DNA from: Balneolaceae bacterium
GTDB taxonomy: Bacteria; Bacteroidota; Rhodothermia; Balneolales; Balneolaceae
Length of the DNA: 64,000 nt
Assembly (NCBI GenBank): GCA_034521495.1
Contig: JAXHMK010000009.1
Span: forward strand, 186,001 to 250,000
Reading direction: 5' to 3'
Position 1 is the stretch's first letter. Every line of letters begins with the position of its first letter. Under the pieces are notes generated by a model. It did not search any database and was not told the DNA's origin. It saw nothing but the letters and a program-made list of their open reading frames with translations. Below are positions 36,813-46,479 of this stretch, piece after piece. A program made the translations under genes and the position numbers.

Positions 36813-38123
36813 ATGAAAGATCAGAACCGAAGAGAATTTATAAAATTGACCTCATTAGCCGTTGCAGGAAGCATGCTTCCGTTAAGTGCCTGCCGAACAC
36901 AGGGAGAAATGGCCGCTGCCGGAGGAGTAGCTGGTGTTGATCCTGATTATACGCTGAAACTTGGGTTGATTGGAGCAGGCGGTCGCGGTACCGGTGCGGC
37001 GAACCAGGCGTTGAACGCCGATCCAAATGTGGAACTGGTTGCTGTTGGAGATATATTTGATGACAAAATGAGCCAATCACTTGAAATCCTCAATCAAATC
37101 CACTCAGAAAAGGTAAATGTTCCGCAAGAGAGACAGTTTATTGGGTTTGATGCCTATCAAAAAGTATTAGATACCGGTGTGGATGTTGTTATTCTTGCAA
37201 CTCCTCCAACATTTCGTCCCCAACATTTAGAAGCAGCAGTGGATGCGGGCGTCCATATCTTTTGTGAAAAACCCGTTGCCGTGGATGCGCATGGATATCA
37301 TCGCGTGATGAATGCTACAAAAATTGCCGAGCAGAAAAACCTGAATCTGGTTAGTGGTTTTTGCTGGAGATATCATAACGCGAAAAAAGCATTTTTTAAC
37401 CGGGTTTTGAATGGTGAACTGGGTGATATTACCTCGATCTATACAACGTATAACACCGGGGAACTGTGGTCATTGGACCGTAAACCGGAATGGTCGGATG
37501 CCGAGTATCAACTCAGAAACTGGATCTACTATACATGGATCTCAGGAGATCATCTTGTTGAGCAGGCCATTCACAGTGTAGATTTTATGATGTGGGCAAT
37601 GAATGATGAACTGCCGGTAAGTGCAATGGGTACAGGTGGACGACAAGTTCGAACCGATGAGAAATTTGGTAATGTGTACGACCATTTTGGAATAACCTAC
37701 GAATACGAAAGCGGGGTAAAAGGATTTCACTTCTGCCGACAGCAGGCAAATTGTGAGAACAGCTACAAAGCGGAAATTTTTGGAACTCAGGGAAGAGGAT
37801 GGGCCGATGTAACTCGCGGCGAACATATAATTGAAGGTGAAAATGAGTGGAAGTTTGAGGGTGAAGAAAACGACATGTACCAGGCAGAACACGATGCTCT
37901 CTTTGCGGCTATCCGTTCCGGAAATATTATAAACCAGGGAGAACAACTTGCCAACAGTACCATGGCGGGAATTATGGGCCGAATGGCCGCCTATACCGGT
38001 CAGCGTGTAACCTGGGATCAGGCCATAAATTCTGATCAGCGTTTAGCGCATGATATTGAAAGTTGGAATGATTTTCCGGAAGTAAATGGAGTGGCCATGC
38101 CCGGTAAAACACCAATAGTATAA
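36813..38123 (+). CDS. Exported Gfo/Idh/MocA family oxidoreductase
   Basis: 436 residues. Tat motif NRREFIKLTS (arginines 6-7) and a lipobox-like LPLSAC with cysteine 27. Nucleotide loop GAGGRGTG at 54-61, EKP at 152-154, catalytic-like strand GDHLVEQAIHSVDFMMW. It shares the overall plan of the tandem pair at 11073/12461 but is clearly more diverged and more GC-rich. Probably a periplasmic sugar dehydrogenase. It forms a two-gene module with the TIM-barrel gene 141 bp downstream, echoing the 3534/2476 pair. Confidence 0.88.
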   Translation: MKDQNRREFIKLTSLAVAGSMLPLSACRTQGEMAAAGGVAGVDPDYTLKLGLIGAGGRGTGAANQALNADPNVELVAVGDIFDDKMSQSLEILNQIHSEKVNVPQERQFIGFDAYQKVLDTGVDVVILATPPTFRPQHLEAAVDAGVHIFCEKPVAVDAHGYHRVMNATKIAEQKNLNLVSGFCWRYHNAKKAFFNRVLNGELGDITSIYTTYNTGELWSLDRKPEWSDAEYQLRNWIYYTWISGDHLVEQAIHSVDFMMWAMNDELPVSAMGTGGRQVRTDEKFGNVYDHFGITYEYESGVKGFHFCRQQANCENSYKAEIFGTQGRGWADVTRGEHIIEGENEWKFEGEENDMYQAEHDALFAAIRSGNIINQGEQLANSTMAGIMGRMAAYTGQRVTWDQAINSDQRLAHDIESWNDFPEVNGVAMPGKTPIV

Positions 38124-38156
38124 TGTTGGTTTACAGCCCGTAAATTTAAAATCGTC

Positions 38157-38200
38157 ATGCTGAACCCCGACAGTGGTCGGGACAGGCATTGATTCAGCAT
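38157..38200. repeat. Nested inverted repeat between oxidoreductase and TIM-barrel gene
   Basis: Outer arms ATGCTGAA (38157-38164) and TTCAGCAT (38193-38200), inner arms CCCGAC and GTCGGG (38166-38181). A REP-like hairpin of a type common between genes in Bacteroidota-like genomes. Confidence 0.65.
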
Positions 38201-38264
38201 CTCCATACTTAACTCACGAATGTGGATTCTGAAGTAGATTCAGAATAACAAATACAATCAAATT

Positions 38265-39209
38265 ATGATGAAAAGAAAAGAATTTCTGAAGCTTGGAACC
38301 GCCGGCCTGGCTGCGTTCGGATCCGGGGTAAATTTTTTAAATCCTGAAGGCCAAACAACGTTTGATCAAAATAAATTTTCCAACGGATCTCTTAAAAAAG
38401 GTTATATGCTCGACACGTTTCCTTCAGGCGATGATTATTCGGTTCTCGAAAAGTTCCGGATGTTAAAGACAGCCGGATTTCATGGAGTAGAGCCGCCCAG
38501 TGGATTGAATCGTGCGGAAGTGATGGAAGCGAAAGAAGAGACCGGACTTGAAATACCGAGTGTAGTGGTATCTACACATTGGAATAATCCTCTCTCGAGT
38601 CCGGATGAGTCTGTAAGAAAAGCCGGTCTGGATGGACTTGAAACGGCTCTGTATGATGCGGATGAATTTGGAGCTTCAACGATTCTGCTGGTCCCGGGTG
38701 TTGTGAATAGCAACGTATCTTATCGGGATGTTTATGAAAGATCTCAGCAGGAGATTAAAAAAATGTTACCTCTGGCAGAAGAACTGGAGATTGTAATTGC
38801 TATCGAAAATGTGTGGAATCAATTTCTGTTGAGCCCGATAGAAGCAGCCCGGTATGTGGATGAGTTTAAATCGCCCTGGGTGGGTTGGTATTTCGATATT
38901 GGGAACATCATGAATTACGGCTGGCCGAGCCATTGGATTGAAGTACTGGGAGAGCGAATTGCCATGATTCACATTAAAGAGTTCAGCCGGCAAAAAAGAG
39001 ACGACGAGGGATTGTGGAATGGTTTTCGGGTCAACTACTTAGAGGGTGATAACGACTGGCCGAAAATTATGAATGCACTTCAAAAAATCGGGTATAGCGG
39101 ATATGGAATTGCGGAGCCTGCCTACCGTCCGGAAAATGTTGCCCCGCAGGAATTTCTGAATGAATACATCTCGTCAAGAATGGATAAGATCTTTAATCAT
39201 TTTGAATAA
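38265..39209 (+). CDS. Sugar phosphate isomerase/epimerase-like TIM barrel protein
   Basis: 314 residues. The short N terminus KRKEFLKLGTAGLAAFGSGVN looks like a Tat-type or general export signal. The barrel has FHGVEPPSGLNRAEVMEA, STILLVPGVVN, IVIAIENVWNQFLLSP, WVGWYFDIGNIMNYGWP and IAMIHIKEFSR, the metal-binding pattern of the AP-endonuclease-2 family. Probably an isomerase, epimerase or hydratase on oxidised sugars made by the upstream oxidoreductase. Confidence 0.83.
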   Translation: MMKRKEFLKLGTAGLAAFGSGVNFLNPEGQTTFDQNKFSNGSLKKGYMLDTFPSGDDYSVLEKFRMLKTAGFHGVEPPSGLNRAEVMEAKEETGLEIPSVVVSTHWNNPLSSPDESVRKAGLDGLETALYDADEFGASTILLVPGVVNSNVSYRDVYERSQQEIKKMLPLAEELEIVIAIENVWNQFLLSPIEAARYVDEFKSPWVGWYFDIGNIMNYGWPSHWIEVLGERIAMIHIKEFSRQKRDDEGLWNGFRVNYLEGDNDWPKIMNALQKIGYSGYGIAEPAYRPENVAPQEFLNEYISSRMDKIFNHFE

Positions 39210-39213
39210 ATCT

Positions 39214-39510
39214 GTACGCCGGACAGCTTGTCCGGCTCCCCAAATCGGGGGAATTGCTGAACTGAGACGTAATGTTAGTGATTGTGGTGACAATCCAGAT
39301 TTGACAAATTGAGATAGAGCGATGAATGGAGGTAACGGGCAGGCTGCCCGTTGTACGTACGCCGGACAGCTTGTCCGGCTCCCCAAATCGGGGGAATTAC
39401 TGAACTGGAACGTAATGTTAGTGATTGTGGTGACAATCCAGATTTGACAAATTGAGATAGAGCGATGAGTGGAGGTAACGGGCAGGCTGCCCGTTGTACG
39501 TACGCCGGAC
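39214..39510. repeat. Tandem direct repeat, 143-bp period, two full copies plus a start of a third
   Basis: GTACGCCGGACA occurs at 39214, 39357 and 39500, spacing 143 bp each. The copies differ at only a few positions. Each copy contains three hairpins: GCCGGACA-GCT-TGTCCGGC, CCCC-AAAT-CGGGG and ACGGGCAGGCTGCCCGT. Confidence 0.92.
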
Positions 39511-39934
39511 AAAAAGCCCGGCCCTTCGGTGTGTGAGTATGCATTTCATTCAAGAATGGAAATTTCATATCTCTGTTGTGTATACAGACGAACACTTTTT
39601 ATGTGCGCAGATTACTGGTTTGCAGAGAAATTCTTTTTTTGGATAAAATTTCACATTGATTATCAGTTCAGTAAATTTTACAGCTGGAAGCGCTTTTTTA
39701 ACTTTGTACAGTCGATTCCATTTTTAATTCAAAAAGTAGGATTGTCTTCTCATGATCGTTTCTATCTTGATAATAATTTGTTATCGTATGTAACGGAATA
39801 CATTAATAAACAATTAAACCACTGCCACAAATGTTTTTCAATATTTCATGTTGTTGCTGTTTCGCAGAAAAGAGATGCGATTTGTAATGATCTGGTAGTG
39901 GGATAGTAACTATTTTTATTGATGAGTATTTAGA

Positions 39935-39967
39935 AACCCGCTGCCTGAAACGCAAGTGGGTTTTTTT
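39935..39967 (+). terminator. Terminator-like hairpin upstream of cysH
   Basis: AACCCGCT ... AGTGGGTT arms (one G-T pair) followed by TTTTTTT on the plus strand, 47 bp before the cysH start. It may end the previous transcript or act as a leader attenuator. No known riboswitch pattern was recognised upstream. Confidence 0.65.
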
Positions 39968-40014
39968 GTGTCTTGAAATTTCGGTCAAGACGGCAAAATT
40001 TTAAAAATGAAAGG

Positions 40015-40761
40015 ATGACAATACAAGAAAAAAGGATTCTTGCAAAAGATTCGGTTGATATCGGAGTTGATGACCTGCAACGATTGAACAGCAGATTTGA
40101 ATATGAATCAGTTGAGGATCTGCTTATTTGGGTTTCAGAGACGTTTGGGAATGAGGCTGTATTGGGGACAGGATTTGGTCCTTCGGGTATGGTTTTGATT
40201 CATAAAATCACTCAGCTGGATCTCGATATTAAAGCCTTTTGTCTTGACACAAACTTGCTTTTTGAAGAGACCTATAACTTATGGAACAAAGTTGAGAAGA
40301 GATTCAATATTAATGTAGAATCCGTATCACCTATTCTAACTCTTGAGGGGCAGGCAAAATTACACGAAGAAAAACTTTGGGAAACCAATCCTGACCAATG
40401 CTGTTATTTGCGCAAAGTATTGCCGCTTCAAAAATACCTGAGTAACAAACGTGCGTGGATAACAGGGTTACGCCGTTCCCAATCTCAAATGAGAAAAGAT
40501 GTAGAAAAAATTGAGTGGGATTCATCCAACAAAGTATTTAAACTGAATCCGCTTGCTAATTGGAGCCAGGAGAAAATTTGGGAGTATATTAAGGAACAAG
40601 ATCTTCCGTATAATCCATTGCATGATGAGGGATATCCAAGTATTGGCTGTATTCCCTGTACAGAGCCGGCTACGGGTGAAAGTGAACGTTCCGGCCGATG
40701 GAAAAATCTTGAGAAAACTGAATGCGGAATCCATCTTCCAAACCTCAATAAAGATAAATAG
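40015..40761 (+). CDS. cysH: Phosphoadenylyl/adenylyl-sulfate reductase
   Basis: About 248 residues from ATG 40015 (AAAGG just upstream); a longer version from 39973 starts inside the terminator region. Reduces activated sulfate to sulfite in assimilatory sulfur metabolism. GTGFGPSGMVLIH is the nucleotide-binding loop. Paired cysteines (DQCCYLRK and IGCIPC) show a 4Fe-4S-type enzyme, so APS is the likely substrate. The catalytic cysteine is in ECGIH near the C terminus. No other sulfate-assimilation genes are adjacent. Confidence 0.9.
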   Translation: MTIQEKRILAKDSVDIGVDDLQRLNSRFEYESVEDLLIWVSETFGNEAVLGTGFGPSGMVLIHKITQLDLDIKAFCLDTNLLFEETYNLWNKVEKRFNINVESVSPILTLEGQAKLHEEKLWETNPDQCCYLRKVLPLQKYLSNKRAWITGLRRSQSQMRKDVEKIEWDSSNKVFKLNPLANWSQEKIWEYIKEQDLPYNPLHDEGYPSIGCIPCTEPATGESERSGRWKNLEKTECGIHLPNLNKDK

Positions 40762-40944
40762 CCTCTCTTTTATTCTTGTCTCGTTTCATACAACAGACTC
40801 GATATAAGTCTGATTTTTTTACATTGCAGAGAAGAAGTAATATGCAGAAAGTAAGTTGAAATAAAATATTTAGCTTTGCCTAAAAATTTAATACATTTGA
40901 AAAAATGTTGAGGTACAAAACAATAACATTGGTTGATTTGAAAT

Positions 40945-41781
40945 ATGGAAATTGAAGCAATAAAAGTATGGTTTTTCGAACTAAGTCCGGTTGTGCAGGC
41001 ATTGATGGGAGGGTTGTTTACCTGGTTTTTAACAGCACTTGGAGCCGGGCTTGTGTTTTTTACAAAAAATGTTGGCTATAAACTGCTTGATACGATGCTC
41101 GGTTTCGCTGCCGGTGTGATGATTGCTGCGAGCGTGTGGTCACTCATTATTCCTTCTATCGATATGGCGGAAGGGCAGGGATACATTTCGTGGATGCCTG
41201 CCGTTATCGGGTTTATGTTTGGGGCTTTTTTCTTAAGAGTCTGTGATGCATATTTACCCCATCTTCACTTGGGTCAATCCAAACAGGAAGCCGAAGGCGT
41301 TGTAACTACATGGAGAAGGACAACACTTTTGGTGTTAGCAATTACACTTCACAACATTCCTGAGGGTTTGGCTGTGGGTGTTCTTTTTGGAGCAGCTGCA
41401 AGTGGGATTGATCCGACCGGTACAGCAACTGTAGCCGGTGCCATTGCATTGGCATTGGGAATTGGAATCCAGAATTTTCCCGAGGGTATGGCTGTATCGA
41501 TTCCTTTGAGAAGAGAAGGTGTGAGTATAGGTAAGAGTTTTAATTACGGCCAGATGTCTGGTGTGGTTGAGCCGATATCGGCTGTTATAGGTGCTGCCGC
41601 TGTACTTATGGTTCAACCCATTCTGCCATACGCCCTTGCTTTTGCAGCCGGTGCAATGATGTTTGTAGTTATTGAGGAGTTAATTCCCGAGTCTCAGCAG
41701 CATGGTCATGCCGATTTAGCTACACTTGGTACTATGATCGGATTTTGTGTGATGATGGTTTTGGATGTGGCCCTGGGATAG
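40945..41781 (+). CDS. ZIP family metal (zinc/iron) transporter
   Basis: 278 residues with about eight membrane segments. The ZIP signature helices are clear: TLHNIPEGLAVGVLFGAA (HNxPEG) and GIGIQNFPEGMAVSIPLRRE (QNxPEG), plus a histidine-containing loop (AYLPHLHLGQS). Brings divalent metal ions into the cytoplasm. No regulator site was found just upstream. Single gene, on the plus strand, facing the convergent pckA. Confidence 0.92.
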   Translation: MEIEAIKVWFFELSPVVQALMGGLFTWFLTALGAGLVFFTKNVGYKLLDTMLGFAAGVMIAASVWSLIIPSIDMAEGQGYISWMPAVIGFMFGAFFLRVCDAYLPHLHLGQSKQEAEGVVTTWRRTTLLVLAITLHNIPEGLAVGVLFGAAASGIDPTGTATVAGAIALALGIGIQNFPEGMAVSIPLRREGVSIGKSFNYGQMSGVVEPISAVIGAAAVLMVQPILPYALAFAAGAMMFVVIEELIPESQQHGHADLATLGTMIGFCVMMVLDVALG

Positions 41782-41953
41782 AAATTCTGTATCTGATTTA
41801 GCAAACTGAATTGAGCAACGGAATGGGTAGAATGGTGCATCTGGTTATGCGCGATAGTTGAAGGACGTACTTTTCAATTCAGTCCCTTAATACTGTGCTC
41901 CCCTTTTGGAAAGCTCACTTTCTTGCCAATATTGTTGTATCCGTACTTTGAAT

Positions 41954-41998
41954 AAAAAAAGGGAGTACAGGATTGCGATAGCACAAACCCATACTCCC
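41954..41998 (-). terminator. Rho-independent terminator of pckA
   Basis: On the minus strand TGGGAGTA ... TACTCCC arms are followed by TTTTTTT. It lies 28 bp after the pckA stop codon. Confidence 0.85.
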
Positions 41999-42025
41999 AA
42001 ACTATAGAGCTAAAGAGAAGCAGGC

Positions 42026-43603
42026 TTAGATTTTAGGCCCTGCATTTACAATCTCTTCGCTGCTTTCATCTTTGTATTTTTGGAAGTTATCGTTGAACAG
42101 TCCGCCCAGTTTTGCAGCCTGTTTGTCGTATTCTTCCGGATTCTTCCAGGTATTTCTTGGCAGAAGAATCTCAGAATCTACATTTGGGCACTCAGTTGGA
42201 ATTTCAAATCCAAATACCTCATCGGTTTGAGTTGGAGCGTCATCAAGCTTACCTGCGTGAATAGCATCGATGATCGCCCGGGTGCTCTTCAGATCCATTC
42301 GGCTTCCTTCTCCATAGGGTCCGCCGGTCAGGCCTGTATTCACCAGCCAGGCTTTTGCATTGTTCTCCCGCATTTTATCAGCCAGTAATTCGGCATATTT
42401 TGCCGGTGGCCATGCGAGGAAAGCGGCGCCAAAACAAGCTGAAAATACTGCTTTAGGTTCAGTTACTCCGACTTCTGTTCCGGCAACTTTGGCCGTATAT
42501 CCACTAATAAAGTGATACATCGCCTGTTCGGGTGAAAGTTTGCTTACCGGAGGCAGAACACCAAACGCATCATATGTAAGGAAGATCACGTTTTTTGGAT
42601 GACCGGCTTCACATGGAATTTTAGCATTTGAAATGTACTCAATCGGGTAAGAAGCTCTTGTGTTAACGGTGATGGATGTATCTTCATAATCCACTTCTCT
42701 TGTATCCTGATCATAAACTACGTTTTCTAATACCGTACCGAATTTAATGGCATTGTAGATTTCAGGTTCTTTCTCCTCAGAAAGATCAATAGTTTTTGCA
42801 TAGCAACCTCCCTCAATATTGAAGACTCCTTTATCACTCCAGCAATGTTCGTCATCACCAATAAGTTTACGGCTGCTATCTGCAGAGAGGGTTGTTTTAC
42901 CTGTACCGGATAATCCGAAAAACAGTGCTACATCGCTGGGGTCATCGCCTTCGTTCGCCGAGCAGTGCATTGAAAGCACGTCTCTCTTTGGCATCAGGTA
43001 ATTCATAACTGTAAAGATGCCTTTTTTCATTTCTCCGGCATACTCTGATCCTAAGATAACCATCTCTTTACGATCAAAGTTAACATCAACACTGGCATCC
43101 GATGTCATACCTTCGGTAAATTTGTTAGCTGGAAATTTACCCGCATTGTATATCACAAAATCGGGTTCACCGAAATTATCCAGTTGCTCTTTTGTAGGAC
43201 GGATCAGCATGTTGTGCATAAACAGGCCATGGTAGGGTCTTTCTGCAATAATGCGAACCTTGAGCCGATATTCCGGATCCCAACCGGCAAAACCATCCAA
43301 TACATAGAGTCGTTCTCTTGTATTCAGATAATCGGTTGCTCTTTGATGGTTGATCTCGAATGTATGTTCGTCCAGTGGGATATTGATATCTCCCCACCAA
43401 ATATCTTCTTTAATTCCCTCGGTTGTAATAACTCGTTTGTCTGCAGGACTTCTTCCTGTCCTTTCGCCTGATCGTACAACCAATGCTCCCTTATTTGTAA
43501 TAGCTGATCCTGGATCATGCTTTATCGCCTCTTCGTAGAATTCAGAAGGGGAAGGGTTTCTGATTATCTTTTTGACAGTAATGTCATGTTTTGAAAGGTC
43601 CAT
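42026..43603 (-). CDS. pckA: Phosphoenolpyruvate carboxykinase (ATP)
   Basis: 525 residues from ATG 43603 ([12 protein letters not shown]); an in-frame TTG at 43666 would add 21 residues without family support. Converts oxaloacetate and ATP to PEP and CO2 in gluconeogenesis. Kinase-1a motif [13 protein letters not shown], kinase-2 region [18 protein letters not shown], and substrate motifs [14 protein letters not shown] and RASYPIEYI are all present. Monocistronic, ended by a strong terminator. Confidence 0.97.
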   Translation of the reverse strand: MDLSKHDITVKKIIRNPSPSEFYEEAIKHDPGSAITNKGALVVRSGERTGRSPADKRVITTEGIKEDIWWGDINIPLDEHTFEINHQRATDYLNTRERLYVLDGFAGWDPEYRLKVRIIAERPYHGLFMHNMLIRPTKEQLDNFGEPDFVIYNAGKFPANKFTEGMTSDASVDVNFDRKEMVILGSEYAGEMKKGIFTVMNYLMPKRDVLSMHCSANEGDDPSDVALFFGLSGTGKTTLSADSSRKLIGDDEHCWSDKGVFNIEGGCYAKTIDLSEEKEPEIYNAIKFGTVLENVVYDQDTREVDYEDTSITVNTRASYPIEYISNAKIPCEAGHPKNVIFLTYDAFGVLPPVSKLSPEQAMYHFISGYTAKVAGTEVGVTEPKAVFSACFGAAFLAWPPAKYAELLADKMRENNAKAWLVNTGLTGGPYGEGSRMDLKSTRAIIDAIHAGKLDDAPTQTDEVFGFEIPTECPNVDSEILLPRNTWKNPEEYDKQAAKLGGLFNDNFQKYKDESSEEIVNAGPKI

Positions 43604-43934
43604 ATCTTGACTCGTTTTTAATGAATGATAGAATGATTTCTGTTTGTAACTTCTGTTAATGCTCAACCTAATGAACCCTGAATGAGAAGTATTAATCGGT
43701 TCGAATAAATTTTTAATTCATCGGATATTGTTCTCTGTTTTCTCTAATAGATAATAGAATACATTCGGAACTTTTTATATAGGGTTTTCCCCGATTCCCT
43801 CTCTCTGACCGAATAGAAGCGCTTTTAATTTTAATTTAGATTTATTCTATATAAAAGTTGTGCAATTTAAGTACACTCCTTACTTTAGATGCAGTCTAAA
43901 TAAAAACGATAAAATAAATTTTTTAACTGCTCCG
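43604..43934. promoter_or_regulatory. Divergent promoter region between pckA and the DUF4856 operon
   Basis: 331 bp, AT-rich, no gene. It contains the palindrome at 43884-43900 and TCTATATAAA near 43848 as possible promoter material for the rightward operon. Confidence 0.5.
43884..43900. promoter_or_regulatory. DtxR/MntR-box-like palindrome upstream of the DUF4856-imelysin operon
   Basis: TTTAGA-TGCAG-TCTAAA, perfect 6-bp arms with a 5-bp spacer, ending 34 bp before the start codon. The shape resembles TTAGG-type boxes of metal-sensing DtxR-family repressors. A role in iron or manganese control fits the imelysin and TonB receptor genes downstream, but is inferred. Confidence 0.4.
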
Positions 43935-45174
43935 ATGAAAATCTCAAATCTACTATTCTTGTCTCTGCTGACAATATTTGTATTCTCATGTGATGTCAAT
44001 GACAACAATTCTGACATTGATGATGATAATGATATTGAAGTTCCCGCAACTTACGAATTTAGCCGAAATGGTGAATCCACTGTTTCATTTTCAGGACAAA
44101 CTACACGTATTAAAATGGCTGATGAGTTATTTTCGGCCATGTCAGATTTTGACAACACCACAGAAGAATTACTACTTCAGATGTATCGCAATCAAGCTGA
44201 AGATGGAAGTGACGTAGCCCCTTTTTCTGAAGCTGACTTAAATTCTTCAGATAAGAGTATTAAAAGTAAAGTGGCTGCATCCCGTGATTATTTTTCAACC
44301 AATGCAACACTGGCTGCTGAGATCAAAAATGACCTTGAAAGTTGGTTAAGTGGTCAGGTCAATGAAGTGTTTCCAAATAGAAACCAGCTTGCCGAACCGG
44401 GTGTAGCCGGACAAATTGCGGATGGTTCCGGAGAGCGTTACATAAACGGTCAGGGGCTCGAATACAATCAGATGATAGCCAAAAGCCTGAATGGAGCATT
44501 GATGGCTGATCAAATGTTGAACAATTATTTAAGCCCATCTGTTCTGGATGAAGGTTCTAACCGCGAGAACAATGACAACGGTGTAACTGACGGAGATTCC
44601 AACTACACCTCAATGGAGCATAAGTGGGACGAAGCGTATGGCTATATTTTCGGAACGTCAGCTAATCCCGCAAATCCTATTGCAACAATTGGCAGTGATG
44701 ATATCTTCCTGAATAAGTACACAGGTCAGGTGAGCGAAGATGAAGATTTTGCATCTCTTGCCGAAGATATTTTTGAAGCCTTTAAATTAGGACGTGCAGC
44801 TATTGTAGCCGGCGACTATGACGTGCGCGATGAACAAGCTGCCATTATCCGGGAAGCTATTTCAACGGTAATAGGTGTTCGCGGTGTATATTACTTGCAA
44901 GCCGGTAAGAGACAAATTGAAGCTGAAGAATTCGGCTCTGCTTTCCACTCACTTTCTGAAGGGTTTGGCTTTATCTACAGCCTGCAGTTTACCAGGGTTC
45001 CGGGTACTAACCAACCTTACATGACCCATAGTGAAGTTGAAAGTATGCTTAAGTGACCTGCTTGGTGATGGTGAAAACGGACTTTGGGACCTTCAAACTT
45101 CAACACTGGATAATCTTTCACAGCAGATAGCAGATAAGTTCGATTTTACAGTTGAACAGGCTGCATCTAACTAA
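43935..45174 (+). pseudogene. DUF4856 lipoprotein, one frameshift near the C terminus
   Basis: About 412 residues after repair, from ATG 43935 (lipoprotein signal LLFLSLLTIFVFSC). DUF4856 is related in fold and genomic setting to imelysins. Typical parts: PATYEFSRNGESTVSFSGQT, MEHKWDEAYGYIFG, DIFEAFKLGRAAI. The frame stops at 45056; removing one A at about 45050 restores ESMLSDLLGDGENGLWDLQT and a normal end at TAA 45172-45174. First gene of a DUF4856-imelysin-HTTM-TonB receptor operon, probably for metal uptake. Confidence 0.85.
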
Positions 45175-45226
45175 TAAAACTACCCATGCAAAACTGCTGG
45201 CTTCCAATAAACAGTAGCCAGTTTTT

Positions 45227-46359
45227 TTGCTTTTAAACACTTTTACCATGAAAAAATACTTTGTATTCGTTCTAATTGGTTTTGTTCTTTGGGGTTGCAC
45301 GGATGATGGCCCTTCAGGCCCTGATGTAGATGACTTTGACCGCGAAGCTATCTTGGTAAACTGGGCTGATAATATTATTGTCCCCGCATTTTCCAACTTC
45401 ACTGAAACGACAGAACAATTACATAATGATGCTGTCACGTTTTCAGAAGATCCGACACTTCAAAATCTTGAAACGTTGCGAGAATCCTGGAAAACAGCCT
45501 ATCTTGCTTTCCAGCATGTATCCATGTTTGAAATGGGAGAGGCTATGCAAATTCAGTTTCGGGATAATTTGAATATTTACCCAACCGACACTGATGAGAT
45601 TGAACAAAGCATAGAAACGGGTAATTACAACCTGGAACTGCCTTCACTTCTGAACAGCCAGGGGTTTCCCGCACTGGACTATTTGCTGCATGGACTGGCT
45701 GAAGGTGACACGGAAATTCTGGATTTTTACCTCAGCAATAACTCCGCAGATAATTACCGCAGTTACCTAACAGACGTCACAGAGCGGATAGATAATCTTT
45801 CAAACCAGGTACTGGAAGACTGGACCGGAGACTACCGTGATGAATTTGTAAGCAACTCCGGCAACGGCGCCAATTCCTCGCTCGATATGATGGTGAACGA
45901 TTATATTTTCTATTACGAAAAACTGATTCGCGCAGGGAAAATCGGAATTCCGGCAGGTGTTTTTTCAGGCACACCGCTGAGCAGTCATGTAGAAGCCTAT
46001 TACAGCAACGGCTTTTCAAAAGCACTGCTCATGGAAGCAATTGAATGCTAGTCCAAAATTTCTTTAACGGAAAGCATTTCAATTCACAACAGACTGGGGA
46101 GAGTCTTGCATCCTATCTCGATTACCTGAACACCATGAAAGAAGGTGCCGATTTAACTCAATTGATCAACAATCAGTTTGATACAGCACGAGATCAGGCT
46201 GAGGAATTGAATCCCGATTTTGCCGCCCAGGTAGAATCAGACAATTCAAAAATGCTGGCAACTTTTGATGAACTCCAGAAAAATATGGTTTACTTGAAGG
46301 TAGATATGCTCCAGGCGCTAAACATCAACGTTGATTATGTAGATGCCGATGGCGACTAA
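45227..46359 (+). pseudogene. Imelysin family lipoprotein, one frameshift
   Basis: About 377 residues when joined. Lipoprotein signal (FVLIGFVLWGC-TDDG; 45248-45300). Imelysin (peptidase M75-like) helical bundle: LRESWKTAYLAFQHVSMFEM and a GFPALDYLLHG motif, where the classical GxHxxE site reads GFPALD, so the metal-binding histidine is absent. The frame breaks near 46048-46051: a stop after AIEC, with VQNFFNGKHFNSQQTGESLA continuing in another frame, consistent with one lost base. Such lipoproteins are linked to iron uptake. Confidence 0.85.
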
Positions 46360-46378
46360 TTTTACATCAACTGTAAAC

Positions 46379-46440
46379 CTGTCGGGTTTCACCGGTTCGG
46401 ATCATGTTTCATGGTTCCATAAACCATTAAAACCCGACAG
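46379..46440. repeat. Inverted repeat between imelysin and HTTM genes
   Basis: CTGTCGGGTTT (46379-46389) and AAACCCGACAG (46430-46440) are perfect 11-bp arms around a 40-bp loop containing smaller inverted elements. It may slow transcription or protect the mRNA 3' end; T-rich sequence after it is weak. Confidence 0.6.
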
Positions 46441-46479
46441 ATTTCTGAATGAATTTAATCAGCGACAAGACACTTATTT

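Larger units (their letters stand above)
39210..40014. other. Intergenic region with a tandem repeat and a terminator; no convincing gene
   Basis: 805 bp. The first part is a 143-bp tandem repeat (39214-39510). An open frame of 145 codons (39469-39906) begins within the repeat and has an aromatic/cysteine-rich, non-protein-like composition; it is not called. A terminator hairpin at 39935-39967 precedes cysH. Confidence 0.55.

Noticed and set aside
39174-39595. Minus-strand open frames through the tandem repeat
   Set aside because: They repeat with the 143-bp period in two frames, as expected from a stop-free repeat and not from a gene.
39469-39906. 145-codon open frame after the TIM-barrel gene
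   Set aside because: Begins inside the 143-bp tandem repeat and has unlikely, cysteine- and aromatic-rich content with no recognisable fold or start signal.
39910-40014. SAM or other sulfur riboswitch before cysH
   Set aside because: A terminator hairpin is present, but no recognisable aptamer pattern was found upstream.
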